A stretch of 64,000 nucleotides of DNA from Sedimentisphaerales bacterium (GTDB lineage Bacteria > Planctomycetota > Phycisphaerae > Sedimentisphaerales > SM23-30): contig JANQJS010000024.1 in NCBI GenBank assembly GCA_028281535.1, forward strand, positions 1 to 64,000, given 5' to 3'. Below, in pieces: positions 44,566 to 53,343 of the stretch. The position numbers and the translations under genes are program-made. The notes below the pieces were generated by a model. The model saw only the letters and a program-made list of their open reading frames with translations. It was not told the origin of the DNA and made no database searches. Positions within the stretch are counted from its first letter, which is position 1; each line of letters starts with the position of its first letter.

Positions 44566-46818
44566 ATGGATAGAATAGGCAGTGCTTTTTTGGTCATTTC
44601 TCTGTTACTCTTTGCCCCGCTTGTAGTTAATGGCGTAGAGACCAGTTACATAGAACATGGTAGCGAGGCGGCATTCAAAAACGGCGATCCCAATGAACTG
44701 CTTATTAGTAGTGTGGGTGAGATTTCACTGTCTTATCGAACTGAAACATTAATCAGCAATGAGTCTGACGTTTGGGTTGTTAATGATTTGATCAAAGGTT
44801 CTGACGGCAGCCTTTATGTTGCCACGAGTGGGGCTGGTTTTATCTATAAAATTTCTGATAGCCAGGATACTGAAGTCCTCTATGGCCAAGGGGAGAGTGA
44901 TCATGGGCATGTATTCAGTCTGGCAATGACGCCAGGGGGGAAATTGCTTGCCGGGACAGGTGGCGCTGAAGGTCACCTCTTGATGATTGATCAAAAAGGC
45001 AAAACGAAAACGCTATTTACACATGAGGATGTCGAATACATTTGGGATATAGTTGTTGGGCCTTCGGGGCGCATATTCCTGGCAACCGGTCCAAAGGGAA
45101 AAGTCCTGACGATGAATAGTAAAGGCAAAGATGTTGAAGAATTATTCGTTGCAAAAGAAAAAAATATTCTCTCTCTGGCATTAGATCGAGATGGTATTTT
45201 GTATGCTGGTGGAGATGAAAATGGACTGATCTATCGGATTGATCCAGGCAGTCAAAAAGTAACGATTGCCTTCGATTCTCAAAAAGGAGAAGTCAGCGGG
45301 TTGGTTTTTGATGAAAAGGGCATGCTATATGCCTCGACGGCTGATACCAAAACGGCAAAACCCGGGGCAAAATTGATTTTATCCGATGGGCAAAGTGATC
45401 GTGCCGATGAGTCCAGTAGTGAAGATAAAGTTAATCGTAAGAAACGCCAAAAAGATAACGATTCTCAGGAGGAGGAATCTGGTGAAAGTGATTCAGAAAA
45501 ATCTTCTGCTGAAAATGATACTGAAGATCCATTAAAATTGGTTCCACCCGCGACATCAGGTAAAAGCAGTGGCAAAGGTAAGAAGCCAAGTGGCGGCGGC
45601 GGTGCTGCAGGCGGTCCTACAAAAGTTAATGAAGTTTATCAGATTTCAAATGAAGGGTATGTCACAAAACTTTTTAATAAGAAAGTGATTGTCCTTTCAT
45701 TAGAATACGTCGCTGATGGCGAGTTGTTGATTGGTAGTGGCAATCAAGGTAACCTGATGAGTCTGGATGTGAATACGCGTGAAGCCGTTGTGTTGCATGA
45801 TGCCAGTCCTTCGTTGCAAGTGACGTCATTATTGGCTGATACTGAAGGGGTGATCTATGTTGGTTGTGCTAATCCTGGTCAACTCTTCGCAATAGAACCT
45901 TATTTTGTCGAGCAAGGCCAATTTTTGTCCGAAGTGATTGATGCTGAGCAAATCACTCAGTGGGGTAAACTTCAAATAGAAGCTGATATTCCAGAGGGCG
46001 CTTCACTCAAAGTGGCAACGCGAAGTGGCAACACCAAAGACCCTGACAATGGCGGATGGCAGGATTGGACTGAGCCTATTAATGTACAGGAGGATATTTC
46101 TATCCAATCACGTGGGGCTCGTTTTCTCCAATACCGACTTGATTTGAGTAGTGACTCAGGAGAGAAAACAGCTGTTGTTAAATCTGTTAAAATGGCACAT
46201 CGCTGGCCAAATATGGCTCCGGAAGTGAAAAATGTCAAAATTGAAAAGACGGGTAAGAATGGCAGCAGTAGCCAATGGTCCCTTAAATGGAAAGGCTCCG
46301 ATGAAAATAAAGACCAGCTGACGTATGATGTGTTCTTGCGAATGATTGGTAAACAGCGATGGATTCGATTGACGAAAGAGATCTCTGAAACTAAATATGA
46401 TTTTAATAGCCTGACTGTTGCAGATGGGCGATATGAATTTAAAGTTCAGGCGTGTGACGAAATAAGCAATATTAAAAATGAGGCCAAAACTCATAGCCGG
46501 ATTAGTCAACCCATCGTTGTAGATAACACGCCACCTGTTGTTAATGAATTAGATTATAAACTAGATAATGATAGTGTCTATATTCGTATGGAGTTAACAG
46601 ATAGCTTCAGTGTTATCGGTGATGTGAAGTATACCGTCAATAGCAGTGACCAGTGGCGAAAAGTTATTGCCAGTGATGGTGTTTATGATAGTCGTCATGA
46701 GTCAGTCGTTTTTGATGTAGATTTAGAAGAGCCTGGTGAACATTTTATTGCAATTAAAATCAGTGATGCATCAGGTAATGTTATGCATAAAAATATTACG
46801 GTTGACCATACGCCTTAG
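44566..46818 (+). CDS. Secreted beta-propeller protein with C-terminal Ig/fibronectin-like domains (750 aa)
   Basis: A signal peptide (to about residue 23) precedes propeller blades of the form D-x-x-G-x-[LI]-Y-[AV]-[AGS]-T/G (DGSLYVATSGAGFIYKI, SGRIFLATGPKGKVLTM, DGILYAGGDENGLIYRI, KGMLYASTADT). The propeller is interrupted at about residues 270-355 by a highly charged Ser/Glu/Lys stretch and a glycine-rich GKSSGKGKKPSGGGGAAGG linker. It resumes (ELLIGSGNQGNLMSL, EGVIYVGCANPGQLFAI), then come beta domains including YDVFLRMIGKQRWIRLT and DNTPPVVNELDY. The role is unknown, presumably envelope or extracellular. Confidence 0.8.
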   Translation: MDRIGSAFLVISLLLFAPLVVNGVETSYIEHGSEAAFKNGDPNELLISSVGEISLSYRTETLISNESDVWVVNDLIKGSDGSLYVATSGAGFIYKISDSQDTEVLYGQGESDHGHVFSLAMTPGGKLLAGTGGAEGHLLMIDQKGKTKTLFTHEDVEYIWDIVVGPSGRIFLATGPKGKVLTMNSKGKDVEELFVAKEKNILSLALDRDGILYAGGDENGLIYRIDPGSQKVTIAFDSQKGEVSGLVFDEKGMLYASTADTKTAKPGAKLILSDGQSDRADESSSEDKVNRKKRQKDNDSQEEESGESDSEKSSAENDTEDPLKLVPPATSGKSSGKGKKPSGGGGAAGGPTKVNEVYQISNEGYVTKLFNKKVIVLSLEYVADGELLIGSGNQGNLMSLDVNTREAVVLHDASPSLQVTSLLADTEGVIYVGCANPGQLFAIEPYFVEQGQFLSEVIDAEQITQWGKLQIEADIPEGASLKVATRSGNTKDPDNGGWQDWTEPINVQEDISIQSRGARFLQYRLDLSSDSGEKTAVVKSVKMAHRWPNMAPEVKNVKIEKTGKNGSSSQWSLKWKGSDENKDQLTYDVFLRMIGKQRWIRLTKEISETKYDFNSLTVADGRYEFKVQACDEISNIKNEAKTHSRISQPIVVDNTPPVVNELDYKLDNDSVYIRMELTDSFSVIGDVKYTVNSSDQWRKVIASDGVYDSRHESVVFDVDLEEPGEHFIAIKISDASGNVMHKNITVDHTP

Positions 46819-46870
46819 GAATCGTTAATCGAAAATATTCCAAATTCTTTCCAACCATAATTCATTTTCA

Positions 46871-47053
46871 TCATTGTTGTTTTGGTACATTATGGTTTAA
46901 ATTATTTGTATTGGTGCGATCAATAATTTTGTCCAATTCTCCGCGATCGAGCCAAATTCCTCGACATGTTGGGCAATTCATTATGTTTCCTTTTCTGACA
47001 AATGTAATTAATGTGCCGCCGACATAATCATTATAATCGGATTCACAAAAATA
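46871..47053 (-). pseudogene. zf-TFIIB zinc-ribbon fragment
   Basis: The minus-strand frame contains GTLITFVRKGNIMNCPTCRG then IWLDRGELDKII, an unmistakable second half of a TFIIB-type zinc ribbon protein (CPxCxGxWLDRGELdki). The expected first CxxC is reduced to a single FCES, and the frame is closed upstream by a TGA at 47054-47056, with no ATG before the internal one at 46981. AAAGGA lies 8 nt before that internal ATG, so a 36-residue product from 46981 to 46871 is possible. More likely it is a gene that lost its front end. Confidence 0.6.
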
Positions 47054-47148
47054 TCAAGATTAGCTGCGCGATATTCTTGATTTACGAGTGAGTATATAGG
47101 GGCTTTTTTTCATGACCTTTCTGAGGTAATTGTTTAAAATGGGAGCTT

Positions 47149-48669
47149 ATGAATGATTTTGGACAACCGCAAGTTTTTCTCGTTGGTGCAGGCCCTGGTG
47201 ATCCAGGGTTGTTGACGTTACGTGGCCATGAGTTATTGAGTCAGGCAGATGTTATTTTATATGATAACTTGGTAGCTCCAGAGTTGTTGCAATTTGCCGG
47301 TGAAGCAGCAGAGAAAATTTACGTTGGCAAAAGAGCTGGTCGGCACCAATATTCTCAAGAAGAAATTAATGCCTTGTTGATTGAGCATGGCAAAAAAGGT
47401 GTGATTGTTGTGAGATTGAAAGGGGGAGATCCATGTATTTTTGGGCGTGGTGGCGAAGAAGCTTTAGCATTAAAACAGGCTCAAATCCCTTTCGAAATAG
47501 TCCCTGGTATTACAGCAGGTATTGCCGCGTGTTCTTATGCGGGTATTCCGATTACACATCGCAATATGGCAAGTGATGTGGCGTTTATCACAGGACATGA
47601 GGACATTACGCGAATTGATGATTCGCAAATTGACTGGAAAGCTCTTGCCGCTTGGCGTGGTACGATTGTTTTTTATATGGCTGTCACGAAAATAGAAGCA
47701 ATCTGTCAACGATTGATGGATTATGGTATGGATAAAAAAACGCCTGCTGCGATTATCAGTTGGGCAACGACTCCCAAACAAATGACCTGTTCGGCATCTT
47801 TAGATGATTTAAGCCAAGTAGTTAAAGATAATAATATTCGACCGCCGGCGATCATTGTGATTGGAAAAGTAGCTGCTTTACGCGATGATCTTAGTTGGTT
47901 CGAGTCGCGTCCACTCCTGGGTAAAACGGTCGTAGTGACGCGGGCTCGGAGACAAGCCAGTGAGTTGACAAAACAATTAAAATATTTAGGGGCTCATGTA
48001 TTAGAGACTCCTACGATTAAAATTGCTCCGCCTGATAATCTTGAGAAGATTCAGCAGGCATTTGAAAAACTAATGGATTACGATTGGATCGTTTTTACTT
48101 CAACCAATGGTGTAGAAGCATTTTTTAAATATCTATTTTTGTACCAGCTTGATGGGCGAGATTTGGTAAAAAATAAAATTGCTGCGGTTGGTACAACGAC
48201 CTCGCAAGCATTATTAAACTATGGTATTAGTGCTGATCTTGTTCCTGAAACTTTTACATCTGCAGCTATAGTGGAAGCTCTTCGTCAATCTGATGATATA
48301 CAGGGATTACGTTATTTGTTGCCTCGCACCAATATTGCCCCAAAAGAGTTACCTGACGCATTAAAAGAACATGGGGGGCGTGTTGATGATGTTGTGTTTT
48401 ATCAAACCCAACCAGATTTTCAACACCAAAGTCTTTTGGAAAAATATTTAGACCAAGATCGAATCGATTGGATTGTATTTACCAGTAGTTCCACGGTGAA
48501 AAATTTTACCGACCAAATTAGTTTGAAAAACTATTCATCGAATAAATATCAAATCGCCAGTATTGGTCCTCAAACTACAACAACATTATCTAAAGCTGAA
48601 ATAAATAATGTTGTTGAAGCCCAGGAGCATACCATACATGGCTTAATAAAAACCATATTATCATATTAA
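47149..48669 (+). CDS. cobA-hemD: Fused uroporphyrinogen-III C-methyltransferase / uroporphyrinogen-III synthase (506 aa)
   Basis: The N-terminal half (about 1-245) is the SUMT enzyme making precorrin-2: VFLVGAGPGDPGLLTLRGHE, YVGKRAGRH, VRLKGGDPCIFGRGGEEALA, VPGITAGIAACSYAGIPITH. The C-terminal half (about 253-506) is HemD, which closes hydroxymethylbilane to uroporphyrinogen III: GKTVVVTRARRQASELTKQL, DWIVFTSTNGVEAFF, AAVGTTTSQALLNYGI, DWIVFTSSSTVKNF. The fusion makes sense because HemD's product is SUMT's substrate. GGGAG lies just before the ATG. hemL follows after 15 nt, forming a two-gene operon. Confidence 0.96.
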   Translation: MNDFGQPQVFLVGAGPGDPGLLTLRGHELLSQADVILYDNLVAPELLQFAGEAAEKIYVGKRAGRHQYSQEEINALLIEHGKKGVIVVRLKGGDPCIFGRGGEEALALKQAQIPFEIVPGITAGIAACSYAGIPITHRNMASDVAFITGHEDITRIDDSQIDWKALAAWRGTIVFYMAVTKIEAICQRLMDYGMDKKTPAAIISWATTPKQMTCSASLDDLSQVVKDNNIRPPAIIVIGKVAALRDDLSWFESRPLLGKTVVVTRARRQASELTKQLKYLGAHVLETPTIKIAPPDNLEKIQQAFEKLMDYDWIVFTSTNGVEAFFKYLFLYQLDGRDLVKNKIAAVGTTTSQALLNYGISADLVPETFTSAAIVEALRQSDDIQGLRYLLPRTNIAPKELPDALKEHGGRVDDVVFYQTQPDFQHQSLLEKYLDQDRIDWIVFTSSSTVKNFTDQISLKNYSSNKYQIASIGPQTTTTLSKAEINNVVEAQEHTIHGLIKTILSY

Positions 48670-48684
48670 GAGGAAAACGCAAAG

Positions 48685-49968
48685 ATGGCATCATTGAATC
48701 AGGTATTTCTTCAAACAGCTAAAGAAATCATTCCTGGAGGTGTAAATTCACCTGTGAGAGCTTTTGGTTCTGTAGGGTCAACACCGATATTTATGAAGAA
48801 AGCCAAGGGGGCTCGACTTTACGATCATGACGATAAAGCTTATATCGATTATGTGGGGTCATGGGGGCCAATGATTCTAGGGCATGCACATGATGATGTT
48901 ACCAAAGCTATTATAGATTCGGCGACTCTTGGAACTAGTTTTGGAACCGCAACAACTGCTGAGATTGATTTGGCAAAACGTGTTCTTGAAATGATGCCAA
49001 ATCTGGAAATGTTGCGATTGGTCAATTCCGGAACTGAAGCAACTATGACCGCATTACGTTTGGCACGTGCCGCAACCTCTCGCAATAAGTTAATAAAATT
49101 TGCAGGGTGTTATCATGGCCATGCAGATTCTTTTTTAGTTAAGGCTGGTTCAGGTGCGTTGACTTTAGGAGTCCCCAATTCGCCAGGTGTGACAGATTCC
49201 ACCGCAGGCGATACATTGATTGCGGATTTTAATGACATTGAATCGGTAAAGAAATTAATCGATCAACATCCTGATGAGATTGCTGCATTAATTTTAGAAC
49301 CTATTATAGGAAATGCGGGATTGATACCGCCAAACAAAGAATTTCTTATTGAATTGCGTGCTATCACTGAAGAGCATGGAATCATATTGATTTTTGATGA
49401 AGTTATGACTGGGTTTCGTGTGGATATAGCTGGGGCGCAATCGCTTTATGGAATCATTCCTGACTTAACAACCTTAGGTAAAGTTATTGGGGGAGGATTA
49501 CCCATAGGTGCATTAGGAGGTAAAAAAACATTAATGAATCAGCTTGCCCCAGCTGGCCCTGTTTACCAGGCGGGGACATTGTCTGGTAATCCTTTGGCGG
49601 TGGCTGCAGGATTGACGACATTAAATTTGCTTAATACCGATGTTTACCAAAAACTGGAAAAGCTAGCAGCCCGTTTAGAGGAAGGGATTCGAGAAAATTT
49701 AGGAGATTTGGGTTTATCTTTTCAGTATCAAAGAGTCGGAAGTATGGGTTGTTTATTTTTTACAAATAGGGCCGTCCAAAACTTTGATGATGCTATGACC
49801 TGTGATACAGACATGTTTGCCAGATATTATCAGGCCATGCTGAGTGAGGGCTTCTATTTTCCGCCATCCCAATTTGAAGCTTTCTTTATTTCCATGGCTC
49901 ATACCAGTGAAGATATTGAAAGAACCATTATAGCCAATAAAAAAGTGCTACGAACGATTCGTTCCTGA
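48685..49968 (+). CDS. hemL: Glutamate-1-semialdehyde 2,1-aminomutase (427 aa)
   Basis: It is a PLP enzyme converting glutamate-1-semialdehyde to 5-aminolevulinate in the C5 pathway. Motifs: IPGGVNSPVRAFGSVG, YIDYVGSWGPMILGHAHDDV, LVNSGTEATMTALRLARA, KFAGCYHGHADSFLVKAGSG, IFDEVMTGFRV, and the PLP lysine Lys266 in TTLGKVIGGGLPIGA. Length is normal. Ribosome-binding site GAGGAAAA lies upstream. Co-transcription with cobA-hemD places an early and a late precursor step under one control; hemA and hemB must be elsewhere. Confidence 0.97.
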   Translation: MASLNQVFLQTAKEIIPGGVNSPVRAFGSVGSTPIFMKKAKGARLYDHDDKAYIDYVGSWGPMILGHAHDDVTKAIIDSATLGTSFGTATTAEIDLAKRVLEMMPNLEMLRLVNSGTEATMTALRLARAATSRNKLIKFAGCYHGHADSFLVKAGSGALTLGVPNSPGVTDSTAGDTLIADFNDIESVKKLIDQHPDEIAALILEPIIGNAGLIPPNKEFLIELRAITEEHGIILIFDEVMTGFRVDIAGAQSLYGIIPDLTTLGKVIGGGLPIGALGGKKTLMNQLAPAGPVYQAGTLSGNPLAVAAGLTTLNLLNTDVYQKLEKLAARLEEGIRENLGDLGLSFQYQRVGSMGCLFFTNRAVQNFDDAMTCDTDMFARYYQAMLSEGFYFPPSQFEAFFISMAHTSEDIERTIIANKKVLRTIRS

Positions 49969-50005
49969 GTCATTTTTCTGACAATTTCCGGCTGGATAAT
50001 AAAGT

Positions 50006-50063
50006 GGCCTATGTCAAATCTGGCCGGTCGGGGATATGGGGAAACCAGATTCAAGCATAGGCC
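50006..50063 (+). terminator. Long imperfect hairpin behind hemL (possible terminator)
   Basis: GGCCTATG-TC-AAATCTGG pairs with CCAGATT-CAAG-CATAGGCC across a ~21-nt loop, 37 bp after the hemL stop. Only TTTGATTATT follows, so termination would be weak; an RNA-stabilising or processing role is equally possible. Confidence 0.45.
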
Positions 50064-50672
50064 TTTGATTATTCATATACATTCCCTCCATCAATAGTAA
50101 GCATATTGATTCAACCGAGAGATGTACTTAAGATCAAAAAAATATCGCAATCAATTCTTAAGAAACTGCTTTTTACTTTTCAAATGGTTATATAAATCTA
50201 ATTTAGTTATTCAAAAAAATAGTAACTTTTGTATTCCAATCTTACATGTCTACAATCGCTAATTTTTAACCGCCCTTTTAAAAATTAAGATTTGTCTTCC
50301 TTCTGTTTAAGAAATATCGTCTTTGATGATATGTAAGGTTTAATATTATTTTTCTGATACACTAATTTGAAATGATATGGAATAAATGTTCATTTTTGGG
50401 TTAATATCTGTATATTTCAAGAGTTTCTAAATGGAATAATCGTTGGTAGGGCCTATAATAACGGGTCAGGAAATCCCTGACATTAAAAAAATATTTTCAA
50501 ATTTTGTATAAATTATAGGATCTTATTTTCCTGATCACGAGATCTACTTTTTAAGTCTATTATTTAGCATTTTTTAGTCAACAAATGTCATCATGGACTT
50601 TCTGGAAATATTGTTCGAGCTGGATATTTCCATCAAATGGATTAAAGTGATTTCCGGTTGATAATAATCTGG
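50064..50672. other. AT-rich intergenic region
   Basis: About 610 bp with no ORF I would support. It has a short hairpin GTCAGG-AAATC-CCTGAC at about 50467-50483. Nothing else stands out. Confidence 0.4.
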
Positions 50673-50699
50673 TTGACATAAGAAACTCAGATATAATAT
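50673..50699 (+). promoter_or_regulatory. Probable promoter of the alcohol dehydrogenase gene
   Basis: A consensus TTGACA (50673-50678) is followed by the AT-rich ATATAATAT; the best -10 choices (TATAAT at 50692 or TAATAT at 50694) give spacers of 13 or 15 bp, shorter than ideal. Confidence 0.4.
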
Positions 50700-50762
50700 G
50701 TGAATTGTTTTAGTAAACAGTCTAATGATTATCAACTACTTTGAATATAACAGGAATATTTT

Positions 50763-51779
50763 ATGAAAAAAGTTGTTATCCGGAGTAAACAATCTGCTGA
50801 ATTGATCGATACGCCAGAACCGAAGGCCAAAGGGCATTGGGCGGTTGTAAAGATTCATGTTGCTCCTCTATGTACAGAGTATAAAGCATTTGATAGCGGT
50901 GAAAATCCTGATTGTCTGGGGCATGAAGCTGCAGGTGAAGTCATTGAAGTCGCTCAGGCTGGTCCTGTTAAAGTCGGTGATCGTGTTGTTGTGATGCCGC
51001 AGTATCCTTGCGGTGAGTGTTCTCTTTGTATTGAGGGAGAATATATTCATTGCGAAGATGTCGTCGATATCCATCAGTTTACTGGGGCAAGTGCAGGTCA
51101 AGATACCTATGCGCAGTGTCTTATAAAACACGATTGGTTATTACCTGTTATTCCTGAGGATATTTCTTATGAGCATGCTTCTATGTTGTGTTGCGGATTA
51201 GGCCCAACTTTCGGTGCAATGCAAAGGATGAATGTTTCTGCGTTTGACACTGTCTTAATAAGTGGAATGGGGCCTGTAGGTTTAGGGGGGATAGTGAATG
51301 CGGTTCATCGCAACGCCAAAGTCATTGCTGTTGTCAGTAATCCCTATCGGGCGGAATTGGCCAAATCGTTAGGGGCCTACGCTATTGTAAATCCAAATGA
51401 TGCTGATGCTTTATTAAAAATTAAAAACCTGACGGGGGGAAAAGGTGCGGATAAATCTATCGATTGTGCTGGCCATCCTGATGCTCAAAAATTATGTATC
51501 CATGGCACGCGTCGTAATGGTGAGGTTTCTTTTGTCGGTGAGTCTGATGATTTGACAGTGAAGGTGAGTGATGATTTGATTCGTAATGGGTTAAAGCTAC
51601 ATGGCATATGGCATTATAATTTGAATGATATTCCTTTGCTTTTCCAGGTCGTTCGTGAGCAAGGGCATTTGCTTGATAAAATGATCACGCATACCTTCGG
51701 TATGAGCCAGGTTGAAGATGCCTGGAAATTGCAATTGACTCGGCAATGTGGGAAAGTGCTGCTTTATCCTTGGAAATAA
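50763..51779 (+). CDS. Zinc-dependent medium-chain alcohol dehydrogenase (338 aa)
   Basis: The catalytic zinc site is visible (Cys37 in PLCTEYK, His54-Glu55 in CLGHEAAGEV), as is the full structural zinc set Cys83, Cys86, Cys89, Cys97 in CGECSLCIEGEYIHC. The Rossmann motif ISGMGPVGLGGI sits near residues 168-179, and SNPYRAELAKSLGA follows where cofactor preference is set. It belongs to the sorbitol/threonine-dehydrogenase side of the MDR superfamily; substrate is unknown. It appears monocistronic with its own promoter. The gene ends at the edge of a decayed gene on the opposite strand. Confidence 0.9.
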   Translation: MKKVVIRSKQSAELIDTPEPKAKGHWAVVKIHVAPLCTEYKAFDSGENPDCLGHEAAGEVIEVAQAGPVKVGDRVVVMPQYPCGECSLCIEGEYIHCEDVVDIHQFTGASAGQDTYAQCLIKHDWLLPVIPEDISYEHASMLCCGLGPTFGAMQRMNVSAFDTVLISGMGPVGLGGIVNAVHRNAKVIAVVSNPYRAELAKSLGAYAIVNPNDADALLKIKNLTGGKGADKSIDCAGHPDAQKLCIHGTRRNGEVSFVGESDDLTVKVSDDLIRNGLKLHGIWHYNLNDIPLLFQVVREQGHLLDKMITHTFGMSQVEDAWKLQLTRQCGKVLLYPWK

Positions 51780-52356
51780 TTAAGGTGTGATTGTAAATGA
51801 GGTTTCCGCTGATACTTTTTGTGGGGTTGGTTTTTGCTCATCATGATAGGTTATTTTCAGTGAGTAAGTATCGGGTGTTAAATTATACAATTGCTTTACA
51901 TCGAAGCTGCCGGTGGTTGTAGGTGATTTGGCTAGTCGTTCAACGGGGAATTTTTTTGCCTAGAACCTGATGACGCAAATGTTTTCTGACATAAATCACC
52001 TTTTTGCGTGATTTCAGGTTCATCTCCTTTGAATTATACACTTCAATAATGTGGTTTGGCCAAAAACCGCTTTGCCAAAGTGTCATTGGCTTATCACTAT
52101 TATTGGATATATTGAAGGAAAATTCGATAGGCTCTGATAACTTGTATTCAGTTTTATCTTGTACGACTGACGCTGTGATTGATTTTTGTATCATGGTATT
52201 CGATTGTGTTATTATGGGGTGGGGGATGTTTTCAACTTTGGGGTTATTTGTTGGCCACAGTTGAGCATAGAAAGCAACAGGGCATTTGCACATATCACAA
52301 GTCGCATTAAAAAGCTTGGTGACATCATCATCTTGCCACCTATTGATATACCTCAC
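51780..52356 (-). pseudogene. Frameshifted remnant of a secreted beta-domain protein
   Basis: Three minus-strand frames join into one protein-like sequence: LSEPIEFSFNISNNSDKPMT...GFWPNHIIEVYNSK in the first, then GDEPEITQKG...SGSRQKN in the second (shift near 52025), then FPVERLAKSPTTTGSFDVKQ and LYNLTPDTYSLKITY in the third (shift near a run of seven T/A at about 51951-51958), ending ETSFTITP and a stop at 51780-51782. The pattern fits planctomycete envelope proteins with a DKNxPV...FDLTxLYDL..PGxY design. The N-terminus has no credible start. The gene is dead unless both shifts are sequencing errors. Confidence 0.65.
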
Positions 52357-52459
52357 AAAAAAAGCTGATCGATAGTATTATACCACCGATCAGCATTAGA
52401 GGACCAGACTATTCTAATTGAAAGTCTGATATATTTAAGCGGCATATCTTCTGCGGCCA

Positions 52460-52576
52460 TTAATGGTAATCGCTGCGTTGAGCTGTTGAAAAAACTATTA
52501 ACAGCACGATGACTCTGGTAATCGTCTTCATGGATTTTGTCGAATTCCTTTCAGGCAAACGGTCCTTAAACATCAT
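52460..52576 (-). CDS. Small ORF with strong ribosome-binding site and hydrophobic segment (38 aa)
   Basis: GAGGAGG (52581-52587) stands 4-7 nt before two adjacent ATGs. The product reads MMFKDRLPERNSTKSMKTIT then RVIVLLIVFSTAQ, a basic front with a hydrophobic core like a signal peptide, then stops after SDYH. It lies upstream of, and on the same strand as, the frameshifted gene at 51780-52356, so it could be that gene's original start. It could also be an independent membrane peptide. Confidence 0.45.
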   Translation of the reverse strand: MMFKDRLPERNSTKSMKTITRVIVLLIVFSTAQRSDYH

Positions 52577-52711
52577 TTTGCCTCCTCATTCTTTTTTCCT
52601 TTGTTTACGCTTTTACACAGAACAGTTTAAAACCGCTTAACGCGAATTCATTGATGTGCTTACCAGATTTTATCTCTTGCATTGCGAAAAGAATTAATTA
52701 TCTAAATTTAC

Positions 52712-52752
52712 ATAAAAAAAGAGAGAGCACTTTTTGTAAAAATACTCTCTCT
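52712..52752 (-). terminator. Minus-strand rho-independent terminator or attenuator
   Basis: Read on the minus strand, AGAGAGAG...CTCTCTCT pairs over a 17-nt loop, extended by partly complementary AGTATTTTT/AAAAAGTGCT, and is followed by TTTTTT. No gene ends just upstream on that strand. A possible promoter (TTGACA at 52814-52809, TACTTT at 52791-52786, spacing 17) would make a transcript of only about 70 nt ahead of it. It may be an attenuator for the small ORF at 52576. Confidence 0.5.
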
Positions 52753-52814
52753 CAAAAATTCTCTCAAATCTAAATAACCTAATTAAAAGTATCAGTAATA
52801 GCGACCTTTGTCAA

Positions 52815-53290
52815 GATGAAAGTAGCTGATTAAATTACGTAACTTTCAGTGTTTTAAATATAATGGTGCAAAAATATGAACTATTGTAAGTCTGTTTTTT
52901 ATACTGAATTATGCTTCATGTTTATCTGTTTGTTTTCGTTTTTTTGGAGTAATAGTTACTTGCTTACCCAATGCAAACCTGGAGGATTTTGATACCATCC
53001 TTATACTTAAGCTCGTAGGAACAATTAAGTTGAAAAGGGAGCAGTATTTTCTAAGATGTCGGGGGGATTCGTGGCAACATTCGCGTCCTATAATATAAAC
53101 AAACTTATATTATTTTCTCGATAAATTTGTAGAGATTGAGGGGGAGAATGGAATTTCGATGCCAAATCACGGTTGATTATAGCCTATGGCTTTATCATTA
53201 CTCTCTTAACCCTAAGCACCTTATTTTTCAATAATTTTCATGAAAAAAACGCCCGATTAAATTAAAGAGTCGGTTTAAAAAATTTACTTC
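52815..53290. other. AT-rich intergenic region
   Basis: About 475 bp upstream of the CotH giant, which must contain its promoter. I see no ORF or clear repeat. Confidence 0.35.
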
Positions 53291-53343
53291 ATTTGGATCC
53301 TGTAAAGGATACAATTTTTTTAAGAGACCTTGGGAGGTTTACC

